Of a stretch of 64,000 nt of DNA, positions 1 to 7,584 are shown piece after piece. Position 1 is the first letter of the stretch. Every line of letters begins with the position of its first letter. The position numbers were made by a program, and so were the translations under genes. Origin of the DNA: PS1 clade bacterium (GTDB lineage: Bacteria > Pseudomonadota > Alphaproteobacteria > RS24); the NCBI GenBank assembly GCA_003331985.1, contig QOQK01000002.1:27986-91985 (forward strand). Reading direction: 5' to 3'. The notes under the pieces are model-generated. The model was not told where the DNA came from. It saw only the letters and a list, made by a program, of their open reading frames with translations, and did no database searches.

Positions 1-13
1 AATCGCCTCTAGT

Positions 14-28
14 TTATAATAATTATAA
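14..28. promoter_or_regulatory. AT-rich perfect palindrome upstream of irr
   Basis: TTATAAT-A-ATTATAA is a perfect inverted repeat with 7-base arms, ending 24 bp before the first possible irr start. It could be an operator for irr or part of its promoter. AT-rich sequence makes palindromes easily by chance, so this is only a candidate. Confidence 0.25.
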
Positions 29-52
29 GTTTCAGATTTTTTTACAAAGATT

Positions 53-502
53 ATGGTTACGATGGAAAACGTTAACACCCATACGAATCAAAACGAAAGT
101 CACCAAACGCTTACTGATAAATTGCGTGGGGTGGGATTGCGTGCAACCCGTCAAAGACTGGATATTGGGAGCCTTCTTTTCTCAGGAAAATATCGTCATG
201 TGACGGCTGAAAGTTTACATGATGAGGCAATTGCAGCTGGCATGAAGATTTCACTGGCAACAATTTATAACGCCCTGAACCAGTTCACGGATGTCGGACT
301 TCTCCGAGAGGTTCTCGTTGATCCTACGCGCACCTATTTTGATACAAATACATCTTCTCATCACCACTTTTTTAATATTGATAATGGTCATCTGACAGAT
401 ATCCCGCATGATGAAATCAATGTTTCCTGCCTTCCAACCTTACCGGATGGACAGATTATTGACGGTGTGGATGTTTTGATAAGAATTAAGCCTGTAGCAT
501 AA
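53..502 (+). CDS. irr: Irr, Fur-family iron response regulator
   Basis: Fur-superfamily transcription factor of the Irr branch, which in alphaproteobacteria represses or activates iron, heme and oxidative-stress genes according to heme status. The N-terminal winged helix is visible (LRATRQRLDIGSLLF, then SLATIYNALNQFTDVGLLRE), followed by the Irr-type dimerisation domain with YFDTNTSSHHHFF; the three histidines (about residues 103-105) form the low-affinity heme site of the family. The N-terminal cysteine-proline heme regulatory motif of Bradyrhizobium Irr is absent, as in many other Irr proteins. Length (149 aa) is normal. An alternative ATG lies three codons in. It sits directly upstream of a canonical Irr box and a rubrerythrin operon, which fits a local regulator-target pair. 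Confidence 0.92.
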   Translation: MVTMENVNTHTNQNESHQTLTDKLRGVGLRATRQRLDIGSLLFSGKYRHVTAESLHDEAIAAGMKISLATIYNALNQFTDVGLLREVLVDPTRTYFDTNTSSHHHFFNIDNGHLTDIPHDEINVSCLPTLPDGQIIDGVDVLIRIKPVA

Positions 503-508
503 TTTTTA

Positions 509-525
509 TTTAGAATTATTCTAAA
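509..525. promoter_or_regulatory. Irr box (ICE motif) before rubrerythrin operon
   Basis: TTTAGAATTATTCTAAA is a perfect inverted repeat with 7-base arms around TTA. It matches exactly the known alphaproteobacterial iron control element TTTAGAA-N3-TTCTAAA bound by Irr. It lies 4 bp upstream of a consensus -35 hexamer, a position suited to repression of the downstream operon. The irr gene ends 7 bp before it. Confidence 0.85.
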
Positions 526-528
526 CTA

Positions 529-558
529 TTGACATCTCTTCTCTAAGACATATATAGT
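529..558 (+). promoter_or_regulatory. Sigma-70-type promoter of the rubrerythrin operon
   Basis: TTGACA (529-534) is a consensus -35 box. TATAGT (553-558, spacer 18) or the overlapping TATATA (551-556, spacer 16) can serve as -10. It directly follows the Irr box, giving an mRNA leader of about 80 nt before the rubrerythrin start. Confidence 0.7.
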
Positions 559-642
559 CTACATAAGAGTTAGGGAAAGCCCTTTTCTCTTTATTACTGG
601 CTTTTCGGATTGGCCGAAAAGCATGCTTGGAGGAAGATGATA

Positions 643-1059
643 ATGTCACTCGCAGACTCAAAAACTCTGGAAAACCTGAAGGACGCATTTGCCGGTGAAA
701 GCCAGGCAAACCGTCGCTACCTTTACTTCGCGCAAAAAGCCGATGTAGAGGGATATAACGATGTTGCTACTGTATTTCGCTCGACTGCTGAAGGCGAAAC
801 AGGACACGCACATGGTCACCTCGAATTTCTTGAAGAAGTTGGGGATCCTGCAACTGGTGAGCCAATCGGTTCAACAGCTGCAAACCTGAAAGCTTCAATT
901 GCCGGTGAAACACATGAATACACAGACATGTATCCCGGTATGGCACGTACTGCACGTGAAGAAGGCTTCGATGAAATTGCTGACTGGTTTGAAACACTCG
1001 CCAAAGCGGAGAAATCCCACGCTGGCCGTTTCCAGAAAGCACTGGACTCAATGGATTAA
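643..1059 (+). CDS. Rubrerythrin-type diiron protein without rubredoxin domain
   Basis: A 138-residue four-helix-bundle protein of the rubrerythrin family, expected to reduce peroxide or protect iron-sulfur proteins in the cytoplasm. The diiron ligands are visible: GES (E19), EGETGH (E52 and H55), GETHEY (E89, E92) and KAEKSH (E123, H126). The C-terminal rubredoxin domain with CxxC pairs is absent, so another electron donor is needed; the Fe-S protein next door is a candidate. The ORF track starts at TTG 610, but ATG 643 is preceded by GGAGGA at good spacing and matches family N-termini. First gene of an operon under an Irr box and followed by a strong hairpin. Confidence 0.9.
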   Translation: MSLADSKTLENLKDAFAGESQANRRYLYFAQKADVEGYNDVATVFRSTAEGETGHAHGHLEFLEEVGDPATGEPIGSTAANLKASIAGETHEYTDMYPGMARTAREEGFDEIADWFETLAKAEKSHAGRFQKALDSMD

Positions 1060-1097
1060 TTTCCACTCTGTGTCTCTTTGAGACATATGAGACTCTT

Positions 1098-1140
1098 GGA
1101 GACTATGGCGGCTATCGCCATAGTCTCTGTGGTCTCTTTT
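1098..1140 (+). terminator. 12-bp perfect hairpin with T-rich tail (attenuator or processing site)
   Basis: GAGACTATGGCG (1099-1110) and CGCCATAGTCTC (1116-1127) form a perfect 12-bp stem with a 5-nt loop, followed by a pyrimidine-rich run ending in TCTCTTTTCTT. It lies between the rubrerythrin and Fe-S genes, so it could be a partial terminator or an mRNA-stabilising element giving more rubrerythrin than the downstream products. Further GTCTC/GAGAC repeats lie just upstream. Confidence 0.65.
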
Positions 1141-1159
1141 CTTAAAAAAGGAATAACCT

Positions 1160-2512
1160 ATGAAAGAGGGCAGCACCGAAGCGCCAATTCGTTACCCCTT
1201 GGATTGGCATAGCGAAGAATTTTATGACCGCGCAGCACTTGACGAAGAAGCGCGCCGTCAGTTTGATGTTTGTCACGGTTGCAGACGCTGCTTTAACCTC
1301 TGTGATAGTTTCCCGCGCCTATTTGACCTCATTGATGAGTCCGAATCCGGCGAGCTTGATACTGTCGCTAGTGGTGATTTCGGCCCTATTATTGATGGCT
1401 GTACCATGTGCGACATGTGCTTCATGACAAAATGCCCATATGTGCCGCCGCATGAATTTAACTTAGATTTCCCTCATCTTATGCTTCGCTATCGCGCTGT
1501 GGAATTGAAAGAAAAAGGCAAAGCGCCTTTTACTCAAAACCAGCTTGCTCAGATGGACAGAAATGGCTCGCTTGCTGAAAAAGTATCCGGTCTTGCGAAT
1601 TGGGGTTCCTCTAAAGGGAATGCGCTTACTCGCCCTGTCATGTCAGCGACTTTGGGCATTGATAAAAATGTTGAATTACCAAAATTTACCGGTGAAACAT
1701 TTATGAAGCGTGCAGAAAAATCTGCAAAGAACGGTGAGTTAGAGCCCAATAAAGAGGGTACTGCTCAAGACAGGAAAGCGCTTATCTACGCTACATGTTC
1801 AGTTAATTATAACAATCCCGGTGTAGGTGAAGCCGCACTCAAAGTGCTGACACATCTTGGAGTTTCCGTGAAAACAGATTATCCGGGCTGTTGCGGCATG
1901 CCTTATTTGGAGCAGGGCAATCTTGAGAAAGTGGCTCAAAATGCTGCGAGTGTCTCGGCTGCGCTGCGCCCTTACATTGACGAGGGGTATGATATTCTGA
2001 CCCTGACGGCCAGTTGTGGATTGATGTTCAAATTTGAGTGGCCCTTAATCGTGCCAGATAATGAGGATGTGAAAGCCCTCAGCGCTGCGACGCGAGATAT
2101 TAGCGAATATATTGTTCAAATCGCTGATAAAAACGGCCTTCCCGATGGCCTTCAAACAATAGAAGGCGGGGTGCAGGTGCATCTGGCCTGTCATGCTCGC
2201 GCCCAAAATATGGGGCCAAAATCAGCAGACCTATTGCGTCTCATTCCTGATGCCGACATTGGGGTCATTGAGCGTTGTTCCGGTCATGGTGGTACTTTCG
2301 GTGTTATGAAAGACACCCATGATCTTGCTGTAAAAGTCGGCAAACCAGTCGCACGTAATGTGGCTAAATCTGAAGCCAAGATTATTGTTTCAGATTGTCC
2401 ACTCGCGGCAAAACATATTGTTCAAGGAGTCGAATATCTAGACTCATCTGCAAAACTGCCGGAGGCCGCGCACCCTGTAGAGGTATTCGCGCGCGCTTAT
2501 GGTCTAATATAA
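1160..2512 (+). CDS. Heterodisulfide-reductase-related Fe-S protein (CCG domains)
   Basis: A 450-aa soluble protein with two N-terminal [4Fe-4S] motifs: CHGCRRCFNLC (C38, C41, C44, C48) and CTMCDMCFMTKCP (C81, C84, C87, C92). Two CCG/HdrB-like domains follow. The first has a full CCG motif (PGCCGMPYLEQGN, about residue 245), whereas the second reads CSGHGG, so one canonical cysteine is replaced. The protein resembles GlpC and HdrD-type electron-transfer subunits, but no dehydrogenase partner is adjacent. A start with upstream AAAAGGAA fits. Its place between rubrerythrin and DUF3501 is a recurrent arrangement in alphaproteobacteria and suggests an electron donor or repair role in iron/peroxide stress; that role is inference. 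Confidence 0.85.
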   Translation: MKEGSTEAPIRYPLDWHSEEFYDRAALDEEARRQFDVCHGCRRCFNLCDSFPRLFDLIDESESGELDTVASGDFGPIIDGCTMCDMCFMTKCPYVPPHEFNLDFPHLMLRYRAVELKEKGKAPFTQNQLAQMDRNGSLAEKVSGLANWGSSKGNALTRPVMSATLGIDKNVELPKFTGETFMKRAEKSAKNGELEPNKEGTAQDRKALIYATCSVNYNNPGVGEAALKVLTHLGVSVKTDYPGCCGMPYLEQGNLEKVAQNAASVSAALRPYIDEGYDILTLTASCGLMFKFEWPLIVPDNEDVKALSAATRDISEYIVQIADKNGLPDGLQTIEGGVQVHLACHARAQNMGPKSADLLRLIPDADIGVIERCSGHGGTFGVMKDTHDLAVKVGKPVARNVAKSEAKIIVSDCPLAAKHIVQGVEYLDSSAKLPEAAHPVEVFARAYGLI

Positions 2513-2524
2513 ATGGAGAGTTTT

Positions 2525-3118
2525 ATGTCTGAAGCTAACAGAGCAATTACCCCTGAAGATATTGTGCCTATGACTACTTATGTCGCCGAACGTAAGGAAA
2601 GACGTCAGGCCGTTCTTGCACTCAAAAAACCACGTCGGATTGAGATTGGGCCGGTCGCAACATTTTATTTTGAGAATTACGAGACCATGCTGGCTCAAAT
2701 TCAAGAGATGCTTTACATCGAAAAAGGTGGTGATGAACAGCTTGAGGATGAGCTGACTGCCTATAATCCGATGATACCGGATGGCTGTGAACTGACTGCA
2801 ACTTTGATGTTTGAAATAGATGATCCGCAGCGTCGCGGTTCCATTTTACGCCGTCTGACGGATGTTGAAATGACAGCTTACATTGAGGTGGCTGGTGAGA
2901 AGGTCTTCGCAGTTCCAGAACAGGAAGTCGAACGAACAGCCTCCGACGGCAAGACATCCTCTGTTCATTTTTTACACTTCCCGTTTACGGCAGAGCAAAT
3001 TGCGGCTTTCAAAGATACCAATAATCAAGCCATTCTAGGCATTGGTCATGAGAATTATGCACATATGACGATTTTGTCAGAAGAATCGCGTACCTCGCTG
3101 GCTGGAGATTTTGATTAA
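2525..3118 (+). CDS. DUF3501 family protein
   Basis: A 197-aa protein recognisable as DUF3501 by its setting and sequence (ITPEDIVPMTTYVAERKERR near the N-terminus, YFENYETMLAQIQEML in the middle, HFPFTAEQIAAFK near the end). Function is unknown. No signal peptide, membrane segment or metal motif is evident. The track start at ATG 2513 abuts the preceding stop, but GGAGAG sits between it and ATG 2525, so 2525 is the likelier start. It is translationally linked to the CCG Fe-S gene, and its stop ends 1 bp before the convergent SH3 gene's stop. Confidence 0.85.
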   Translation: MSEANRAITPEDIVPMTTYVAERKERRQAVLALKKPRRIEIGPVATFYFENYETMLAQIQEMLYIEKGGDEQLEDELTAYNPMIPDGCELTATLMFEIDDPQRRGSILRRLTDVEMTAYIEVAGEKVFAVPEQEVERTASDGKTSSVHFLHFPFTAEQIAAFKDTNNQAILGIGHENYAHMTILSEESRTSLAGDFD

Positions 3119-3119
3119 G

Positions 3120-3659
3120 CTATTTTTCCGCAAACTCATGTGGATAGACGCCCCATAGAGACACACGGGGCGTCCAGCCCCGATAACCGCTCACACGGAT
3201 ATCACACCATTCACCATCGCAGTCTTCAAGCTCGGCAACTATGCCGGGTTGAAGATATGCGGTGATAACAGCCCTTTCATCAGGTCTTTTGCGAAGTTTA
3301 TGGGCTGTTGGATTTTGATGCAGCACAACGCTTCGTTTGCCGCGCAGAAGATTGGCCTGTATCCACCCTATGTCGCCGTCATAATCTCTGATTTTTCGCC
3401 AATTGCTATTTTCATCCAAAATTTCAACCGGCCACCCTACGCGTTTAAAGGTCAATAGGGCAGGGTATTGTGTGCCGGGACCTTGTCTTAAATTTACCGG
3501 GTTGCCTTTAATGCTGACAAATCTTGGTAGGGGGAGGCCGCTTGCCCCCCGTTTGTCAGGCTCGGCATAGCTTGGGAATGCAAGAGTTGATGAGAGGACT
3601 AACACAATTAAACCAGCAACAAAAAAACGAAAATGCCGCGCAAAGAATACTGAAATCAT
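3120..3659 (-). CDS. Secreted SH3-domain protein
   Basis: A 179-aa protein with a clear signal peptide (hydrophobic FFVAGLIVLVLSSTLAF, likely cut after SYA). Two bacterial SH3-like repeats follow: NLRQGPGTQYPALLTFKRVG...GWIQANLL and LRKRPDERAVITAYLQPG...GWTPRVSLWGVY. Such periplasmic SH3 proteins are thought to bind cell-wall or protein ligands; the exact role is unknown. GAGG sits 7 bp before the ATG. It is divergent from a 2-hydroxyacid dehydrogenase, an arrangement common in Hyphomicrobiales. Confidence 0.85.
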   Translation of the reverse strand: MISVFFARHFRFFVAGLIVLVLSSTLAFPSYAEPDKRGASGLPLPRFVSIKGNPVNLRQGPGTQYPALLTFKRVGWPVEILDENSNWRKIRDYDGDIGWIQANLLRGKRSVVLHQNPTAHKLRKRPDERAVITAYLQPGIVAELEDCDGEWCDIRVSGYRGWTPRVSLWGVYPHEFAEK

Positions 3660-3810
3660 AAATATGCCTCATGGAGCCAAAAATAATAAGATCCGCATCA
3701 CCGATTTGCTTATCTTAATGCCTTATTTAATCTCAAATCGCCTATTCGGATAGAATTAATGCTAAAAAAAGTTTTGCCGGACAGCAGCATTTGCTACACC
3801 TTATCAGGAT

Positions 3811-4809
3811 ATGATTGGAAAATCTGCCAAAGTAATTGTTCTTCGAAAACTCCCAGCCGCCATTGAAACTAGAATGGCGGAGCTTTTTGATGTGGAATTC
3901 AGCAACGAAGACCGCCACCTCGGTAAAGAAGAAATCGCTTCTGCAATGGCGCGGGCGGATGTATTGGTTTCAACTGTCACTGACACCATTGACGCGGAAT
4001 TGATTAAAAATGCTGGCGACCAGTTGAAGCTCATCGCGAATTTTGGCAATGGCGTTGATAATATAGATGTTGATGCGGCCTATGCTCGGAATATTACCGT
4101 GACGAATACGCCGAGTGTGCTGACCGAAGATACGGCAGATATGGTTATGGCACTTATATTGGCGCTCCCCCGACGTATGGTGGAAGGTGATCGTATAATG
4201 CGTGAGCCTGGTAGTTTCACCGGTTGGTCACCCAATTGGATGCTGGGTCGGCGACTGGGAGGCAAAAAGCTTGGCATTGTTGGCATGGGGCGTATCGGGC
4301 AAGCAGTTGCGAAGCGCGCAATAGCCTTTGGTCTCGAAATTCATTATCACAACCGCAATCGTGTGCATGAAGAAATTGAGCAGGAGCTTGGCGCCACATA
4401 CTGGGACAGTCTGGATCGCTTACTCGGCCATGTTGATTTTGTATCGGCAAATTGTCCGAGTACACCGGCAACTTATCACCTCATCGGGCCACGCCGGATG
4501 AAGCTACTGAAACAGGGAGCGTATTTGATTAACGCCTCGCGGGGTCAGGTGCTTGATGAAGACGCGCTGGCAGATGCACTTGAGGAAAACCGTCTTGGTG
4601 GCGCAGCGCTGGATGTTTTTGAGCGTGAGCCTGCCGTTAATCCACGCTTGTTGGAATTCCAGAATGTTATTCTCCTACCTCATATGAGTTCGGCAACTAT
4701 CGAGGGTAGGCTTGGCATGGGCGAGAAGGTGCTTATAAATATTCGCACTTTTCTGGACGGGCATCGACCACCGGATCGTGTATTACCGACGCTTGCCACA
4801 GATAATTAA
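3811..4809 (+). CDS. D-2-hydroxyacid dehydrogenase (glyoxylate/hydroxypyruvate reductase type)
   Basis: A 332-aa NAD(P)-dependent oxidoreductase of the 2-hydroxyacid dehydrogenase family. The Rossmann motif is GIVGMGRIGQAVAKRA. The catalytic triad is present as Arg in NASRGQVLDE, Glu in LDVFEREP and His in LPHMSSAT. Residues around FGNGVDNIDVDAA match the glyoxylate/hydroxypyruvate reductase branch, so it probably reduces glyoxylate or hydroxypyruvate in the cytoplasm. The exact substrate cannot be read from sequence. An AGGAT motif lies very close to the ATG. Confidence 0.88.
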   Translation: MIGKSAKVIVLRKLPAAIETRMAELFDVEFSNEDRHLGKEEIASAMARADVLVSTVTDTIDAELIKNAGDQLKLIANFGNGVDNIDVDAAYARNITVTNTPSVLTEDTADMVMALILALPRRMVEGDRIMREPGSFTGWSPNWMLGRRLGGKKLGIVGMGRIGQAVAKRAIAFGLEIHYHNRNRVHEEIEQELGATYWDSLDRLLGHVDFVSANCPSTPATYHLIGPRRMKLLKQGAYLINASRGQVLDEDALADALEENRLGGAALDVFEREPAVNPRLLEFQNVILLPHMSSATIEGRLGMGEKVLINIRTFLDGHRPPDRVLPTLATDN

Positions 4810-4858
4810 GCACGCATTTTGCGCATGAGCGCTACATTAAAATATTTGAGAATGATGG

Positions 4859-5680
4859 TTATGAATGTGAAGACAAGTCACTAATTGTTGGCGAGTTCCC
4901 GTTTAGGGGGTTGGATGGATCCCATGGGAGTCCCACAACCCTTGCGGTGGCCGCCAGACCATCATAGATCATCAGCCGTCCGGCAAGACTGTCTCCCGCG
5001 CCGGTAATTTCCTTAACCACCTCTAGCGCCTGAAGACTTCCCATTATGCCCGTCAAGGCGCCGATTATGCCTGTCGTAGAACAATCATCTGTCTCTGTTG
5101 CCCTCATACTGTCAGGGACAAGTGATCTATAACAAGGATAGGGTGTTCCGTTAGTATCTTTCATATAGGCTTTAAAGGTTGTCAGTTGCCCGTCAAACCG
5201 ACCTACGGCTGCTGATACAAGCGGTTTAGCAGCGAAATAACAGGCATCATTAACCAAAAACCGAGTCGCAAAATTATCACAGCCATCGGCGATAACATCA
5301 TGGTCATCTATCAAAGCTTTTGCATTATCAGCCGTCAGACGCGCTTCAATCGGTGTAACTTTACAATCAGGATTAAGTTTTGACAGAAATTTTGCAGCAC
5401 ATACAGCTTTGGGTCGTCCAATGTCGTCGTGATTGAAAAGCACTTGTCGTTGAAGATTGGAGAGGGAAACCACATCATCATCTATTATGCTGATAGAGCC
5501 AACACCCGCAGCAGAGAGATAAGCCAAGAGAGATGCGCCCAAACCACCAGCGCCGATAACCAACACACGCGCTAAGGAGAGTTTCTGTTGTCCCGCCCCC
5601 CCAATTTCTTTAAGGACGAGGTGACGCGCATAACGCTCTGTGTAATTAGCGTTTTCCGGCAGACCATCACTGCCCGTCAT
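4859..5680 (-). CDS. moeB: MoeB/ThiF-family adenylyltransferase
   Basis: E1-like enzyme that adenylates the C-terminal glycine of a ubiquitin-like sulfur carrier such as MoaD or ThiS. The nucleotide motif VLVIGAGGLGASLLAYLSAAG and the R-x-Q segment LSNLQRQVLF are intact, as is the conserved Cys before GIIGALTGIMGS. The zinc-binding cysteines of E. coli MoeB are not: the first pair reads PCYRS rather than CxxC, and the C-terminus (LPWDPSNPLNG) has no CxxC. The start is taken at the ATG that overlaps the cysK stop (TGATG) rather than the TTG one codon upstream. Last gene of the ubiE-moeB chain. Confidence 0.85.
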   Translation of the reverse strand: MTGSDGLPENANYTERYARHLVLKEIGGAGQQKLSLARVLVIGAGGLGASLLAYLSAAGVGSISIIDDDVVSLSNLQRQVLFNHDDIGRPKAVCAAKFLSKLNPDCKVTPIEARLTADNAKALIDDHDVIADGCDNFATRFLVNDACYFAAKPLVSAAVGRFDGQLTTFKAYMKDTNGTPYPCYRSLVPDSMRATETDDCSTTGIIGALTGIMGSLQALEVVKEITGAGDSLAGRLMIYDGLAATARVVGLPWDPSNPLNGNSPTISDLSSHS

Positions 5681-6630
5681 CAAAGACCTTCGAACAATGC
5701 TGTTGAGAGGTAACGCTCTGCGAAACTCGGTATAATCGTGACAATCCGTTTGCCGGCCATGTCGGGCATTGCGGCAATTTCAAGAGCTGCTGCAGTCGCT
5801 GCGCCTGAGGAAATGCCGCCCGGAATGCCTTCTGTCTTGGCAAGACGCCTGGCAGTTTCAAAGGCGGTTTCATTACCAATGGTCACCACACCATCTATGA
5901 GTGATTCATCAAGATTGCCGGGTTTAAAGCCCGCGCCAATACCTTGAATTTTGTGGGGACCTGGGTCGCCACCTGACAGGATCGGGCTGTCTTCCGGTTC
6001 AACAGCATAAATTTTAATATCAGGATTATGTTGTTTCAAAATGCTGCCAATACCGGTTAGTGTGCCTGCCGTGCCGACACCAGAAATTATGGCATCTAAC
6101 TTGCCATCCGTATCGGCCAGAATTTCTTGCGCAGTGGTGTTGCGATGAATTTCAGGATTTGCCGGATTGTCGAATTGCTGGGGCATGACCGCATTATCAA
6201 GATTAGTAATAAGTTCCTCGGCTTTGGCAATCGCGCCCTTCATCCCTAGCTCTGCTGGTGTGAGTTCAAGTTCTGCGCCGAGCAGAAGGAGCATTTTTCG
6301 TCTTTCAATGGACATGCTTTCGGGCATGCAAAGAATAAGCCTATAGCCTTTTGCCGCGCAGGCGAAAGCCAACGCAATGCCTGTATTGCCGGATGTCGGT
6401 TCTACAATCACTGATTTTTCGGTTAAGAGGCCGCGATTTTCAAGATCCTCAATCATCGCCACACCAATACGATCTTTAACGCTGGCCATAGGATTGAAAA
6501 ACTCAAGCTTCAGAAGTATCTCCGCTGAGACTCCATATTGTTCGGGTAGTCGATTGAGACGCACCAGAGGCGTCGCACCGATTGTTTCGGTTATATTATT
6601 ATAAATTTTTCCGCGATTTTCGAATGTCAT
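5680..6630 (-). CDS. cysK: Cysteine synthase A (O-acetylserine sulfhydrylase)
   Basis: PLP-dependent enzyme that makes L-cysteine from O-acetylserine and sulfide. The PLP lysine lies in [11 protein letters not shown], the substrate loop is [12 protein letters not shown], and the phosphate-binding loop is [13 protein letters not shown]. The 316-aa length is typical. Sixteen bases separate it from the upstream Rrf2 regulator, and its stop overlaps the moeB start by one base. Proximity to an Rrf2 gene suggests cysteine-responsive control of the CymR type. Confidence 0.93.
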   Translation of the reverse strand: MTFENRGKIYNNITETIGATPLVRLNRLPEQYGVSAEILLKLEFFNPMASVKDRIGVAMIEDLENRGLLTEKSVIVEPTSGNTGIALAFACAAKGYRLILCMPESMSIERRKMLLLLGAELELTPAELGMKGAIAKAEELITNLDNAVMPQQFDNPANPEIHRNTTAQEILADTDGKLDAIISGVGTAGTLTGIGSILKQHNPDIKIYAVEPEDSPILSGGDPGPHKIQGIGAGFKPGNLDESLIDGVVTIGNETAFETARRLAKTEGIPGGISSGAATAAALEIAAMPDMAGKRIVTIIPSFAERYLSTALFEGL

Positions 6631-6646
6631 GGTTATACCTGATTGG

Positions 6647-7102
6647 TTAAATGTTGAAATCTACTGATGTTTCAGAACTTAAGCTGTTTTTATTTTGATG
6701 GCTCTGACAAATATCGTCAATGCTTACGCTGTCGAGATGTTTTAGAAATTCACCTTCAAGTTCAGTGCATTTCTCAAAAGTCATACCAGCCCCGAGCTGA
6801 CTGTCTTTAGATTTCTGGGCTGCTTCGTTTTCAACGCGTTCAATTTCAGCGATAACGCGTACTACCTCACCGGCAAAAATCTTACGCCTTTCGCGGGCTA
6901 GTCTGTATCCCCCTTTGGGTCCGCGTACGCCGCGAAGAATATCGGCTTTCACGAGGGTTTGCATAATCTGTTCAAGATATCGCTGGGGAACCTTTTGACG
7001 ACTAGTGATGTCTTTCGCTTGCACCGGGTCGGGTCGGGAATGCAGGGCAACATCCACAACTGTCTCTAATGCTAAAACTGTTTTCCGGCTTAAAAACAGC
7101 AT
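6647..7102 (-). CDS. Rrf2-family transcriptional regulator (CymR-like context)
   Basis: A 151-aa winged-helix regulator of the Rrf2 family: [15 protein letters not shown], then [31 protein letters not shown]. The C-terminal part has cysteines only in FEKCTEL and DDICQS, not the three-cysteine array that binds the cluster in IscR, so it is probably not a canonical Fe-S sensor. Position directly before cysK points to regulation of sulfur assimilation. The ORF track uses a TTG at 7108 inside the dut stop; ATG 7102 with AAAGG six bases upstream is preferred. Confidence 0.82.
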   Translation of the reverse strand: MLFLSRKTVLALETVVDVALHSRPDPVQAKDITSRQKVPQRYLEQIMQTLVKADILRGVRGPKGGYRLARERRKIFAGEVVRVIAEIERVENEAAQKSKDSQLGAGMTFEKCTELEGEFLKHLDSVSIDDICQSHQNKNSLSSETSVDFNI

Positions 7103-7104
7103 CT

Positions 7105-7584
7105 TCAACCTTTCGAGTGATTAGAAGTGCCACCCGTGGAGCCAAACCCGCCTTCGCCCCTCTCGGTATCAGGAAGTTCTTCTGTTTCTTGAAGAATGCC
7201 TTGTGTCACCGGTGCAATAACCATCTGGGCAATCCGATCGCCACGATTTATTACAAAAGCTTCTGGCCCGTGATTAATAAGAATAACTTTCACCTCACCC
7301 CGGTAATCACTATCAACAGTGCCGGGGCTATTGAGTACGGTAACACCAAATTTGGCTGCCAAACCTGAGCGCGGGCGAACTTGAGCTTCAAAACCTTGGG
7401 GTAATGCCATTGCCAGACCCGTCGGCACCATTGCGGTTTTGCCGGGAGCTAGGGTCACTGGATTGTCTTCGGGCAATGCTGCTCTTAAATCCATGCCTGC
7501 GGCTTGGTCCGTTTCATAAGATGGCAGGGGCAAGCCCTCGCTATGTGGCAGGCGTTTAATCTCAATGCTGACATTGTGGGCCAT
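7105..7584 (-). CDS. dut: Deoxyuridine 5'-triphosphate nucleotidohydrolase
   Basis: Trimeric dUTPase that hydrolyses dUTP to dUMP, keeping uracil out of DNA and feeding dTMP synthesis. All family motifs appear: AAGMDLRA (1), [10 protein letters not shown] (2), [16 protein letters not shown] (3), [12 protein letters not shown] (4) and the C-terminal [10 protein letters not shown] arm (5). The 159-aa length is normal. The coaBC stop and dut start share bases (TAATG), as in the common coaBC-dut pair of proteobacteria. Confidence 0.95.
   Translation of the reverse strand: MAHNVSIEIKRLPHSEGLPLPSYETDQAAGMDLRAALPEDNPVTLAPGKTAMVPTGLAMALPQGFEAQVRPRSGLAAKFGVTVLNSPGTVDSDYRGEVKVILINHGPEAFVINRGDRIAQMVIAPVTQGILQETEELPDTERGEGGFGSTGGTSNHSKG

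Noticed and set aside
7069-7368. ORF on the plus strand over dut/rrf2
   Set aside because: It is antisense to two well-supported genes, has no family features and no ribosome site.
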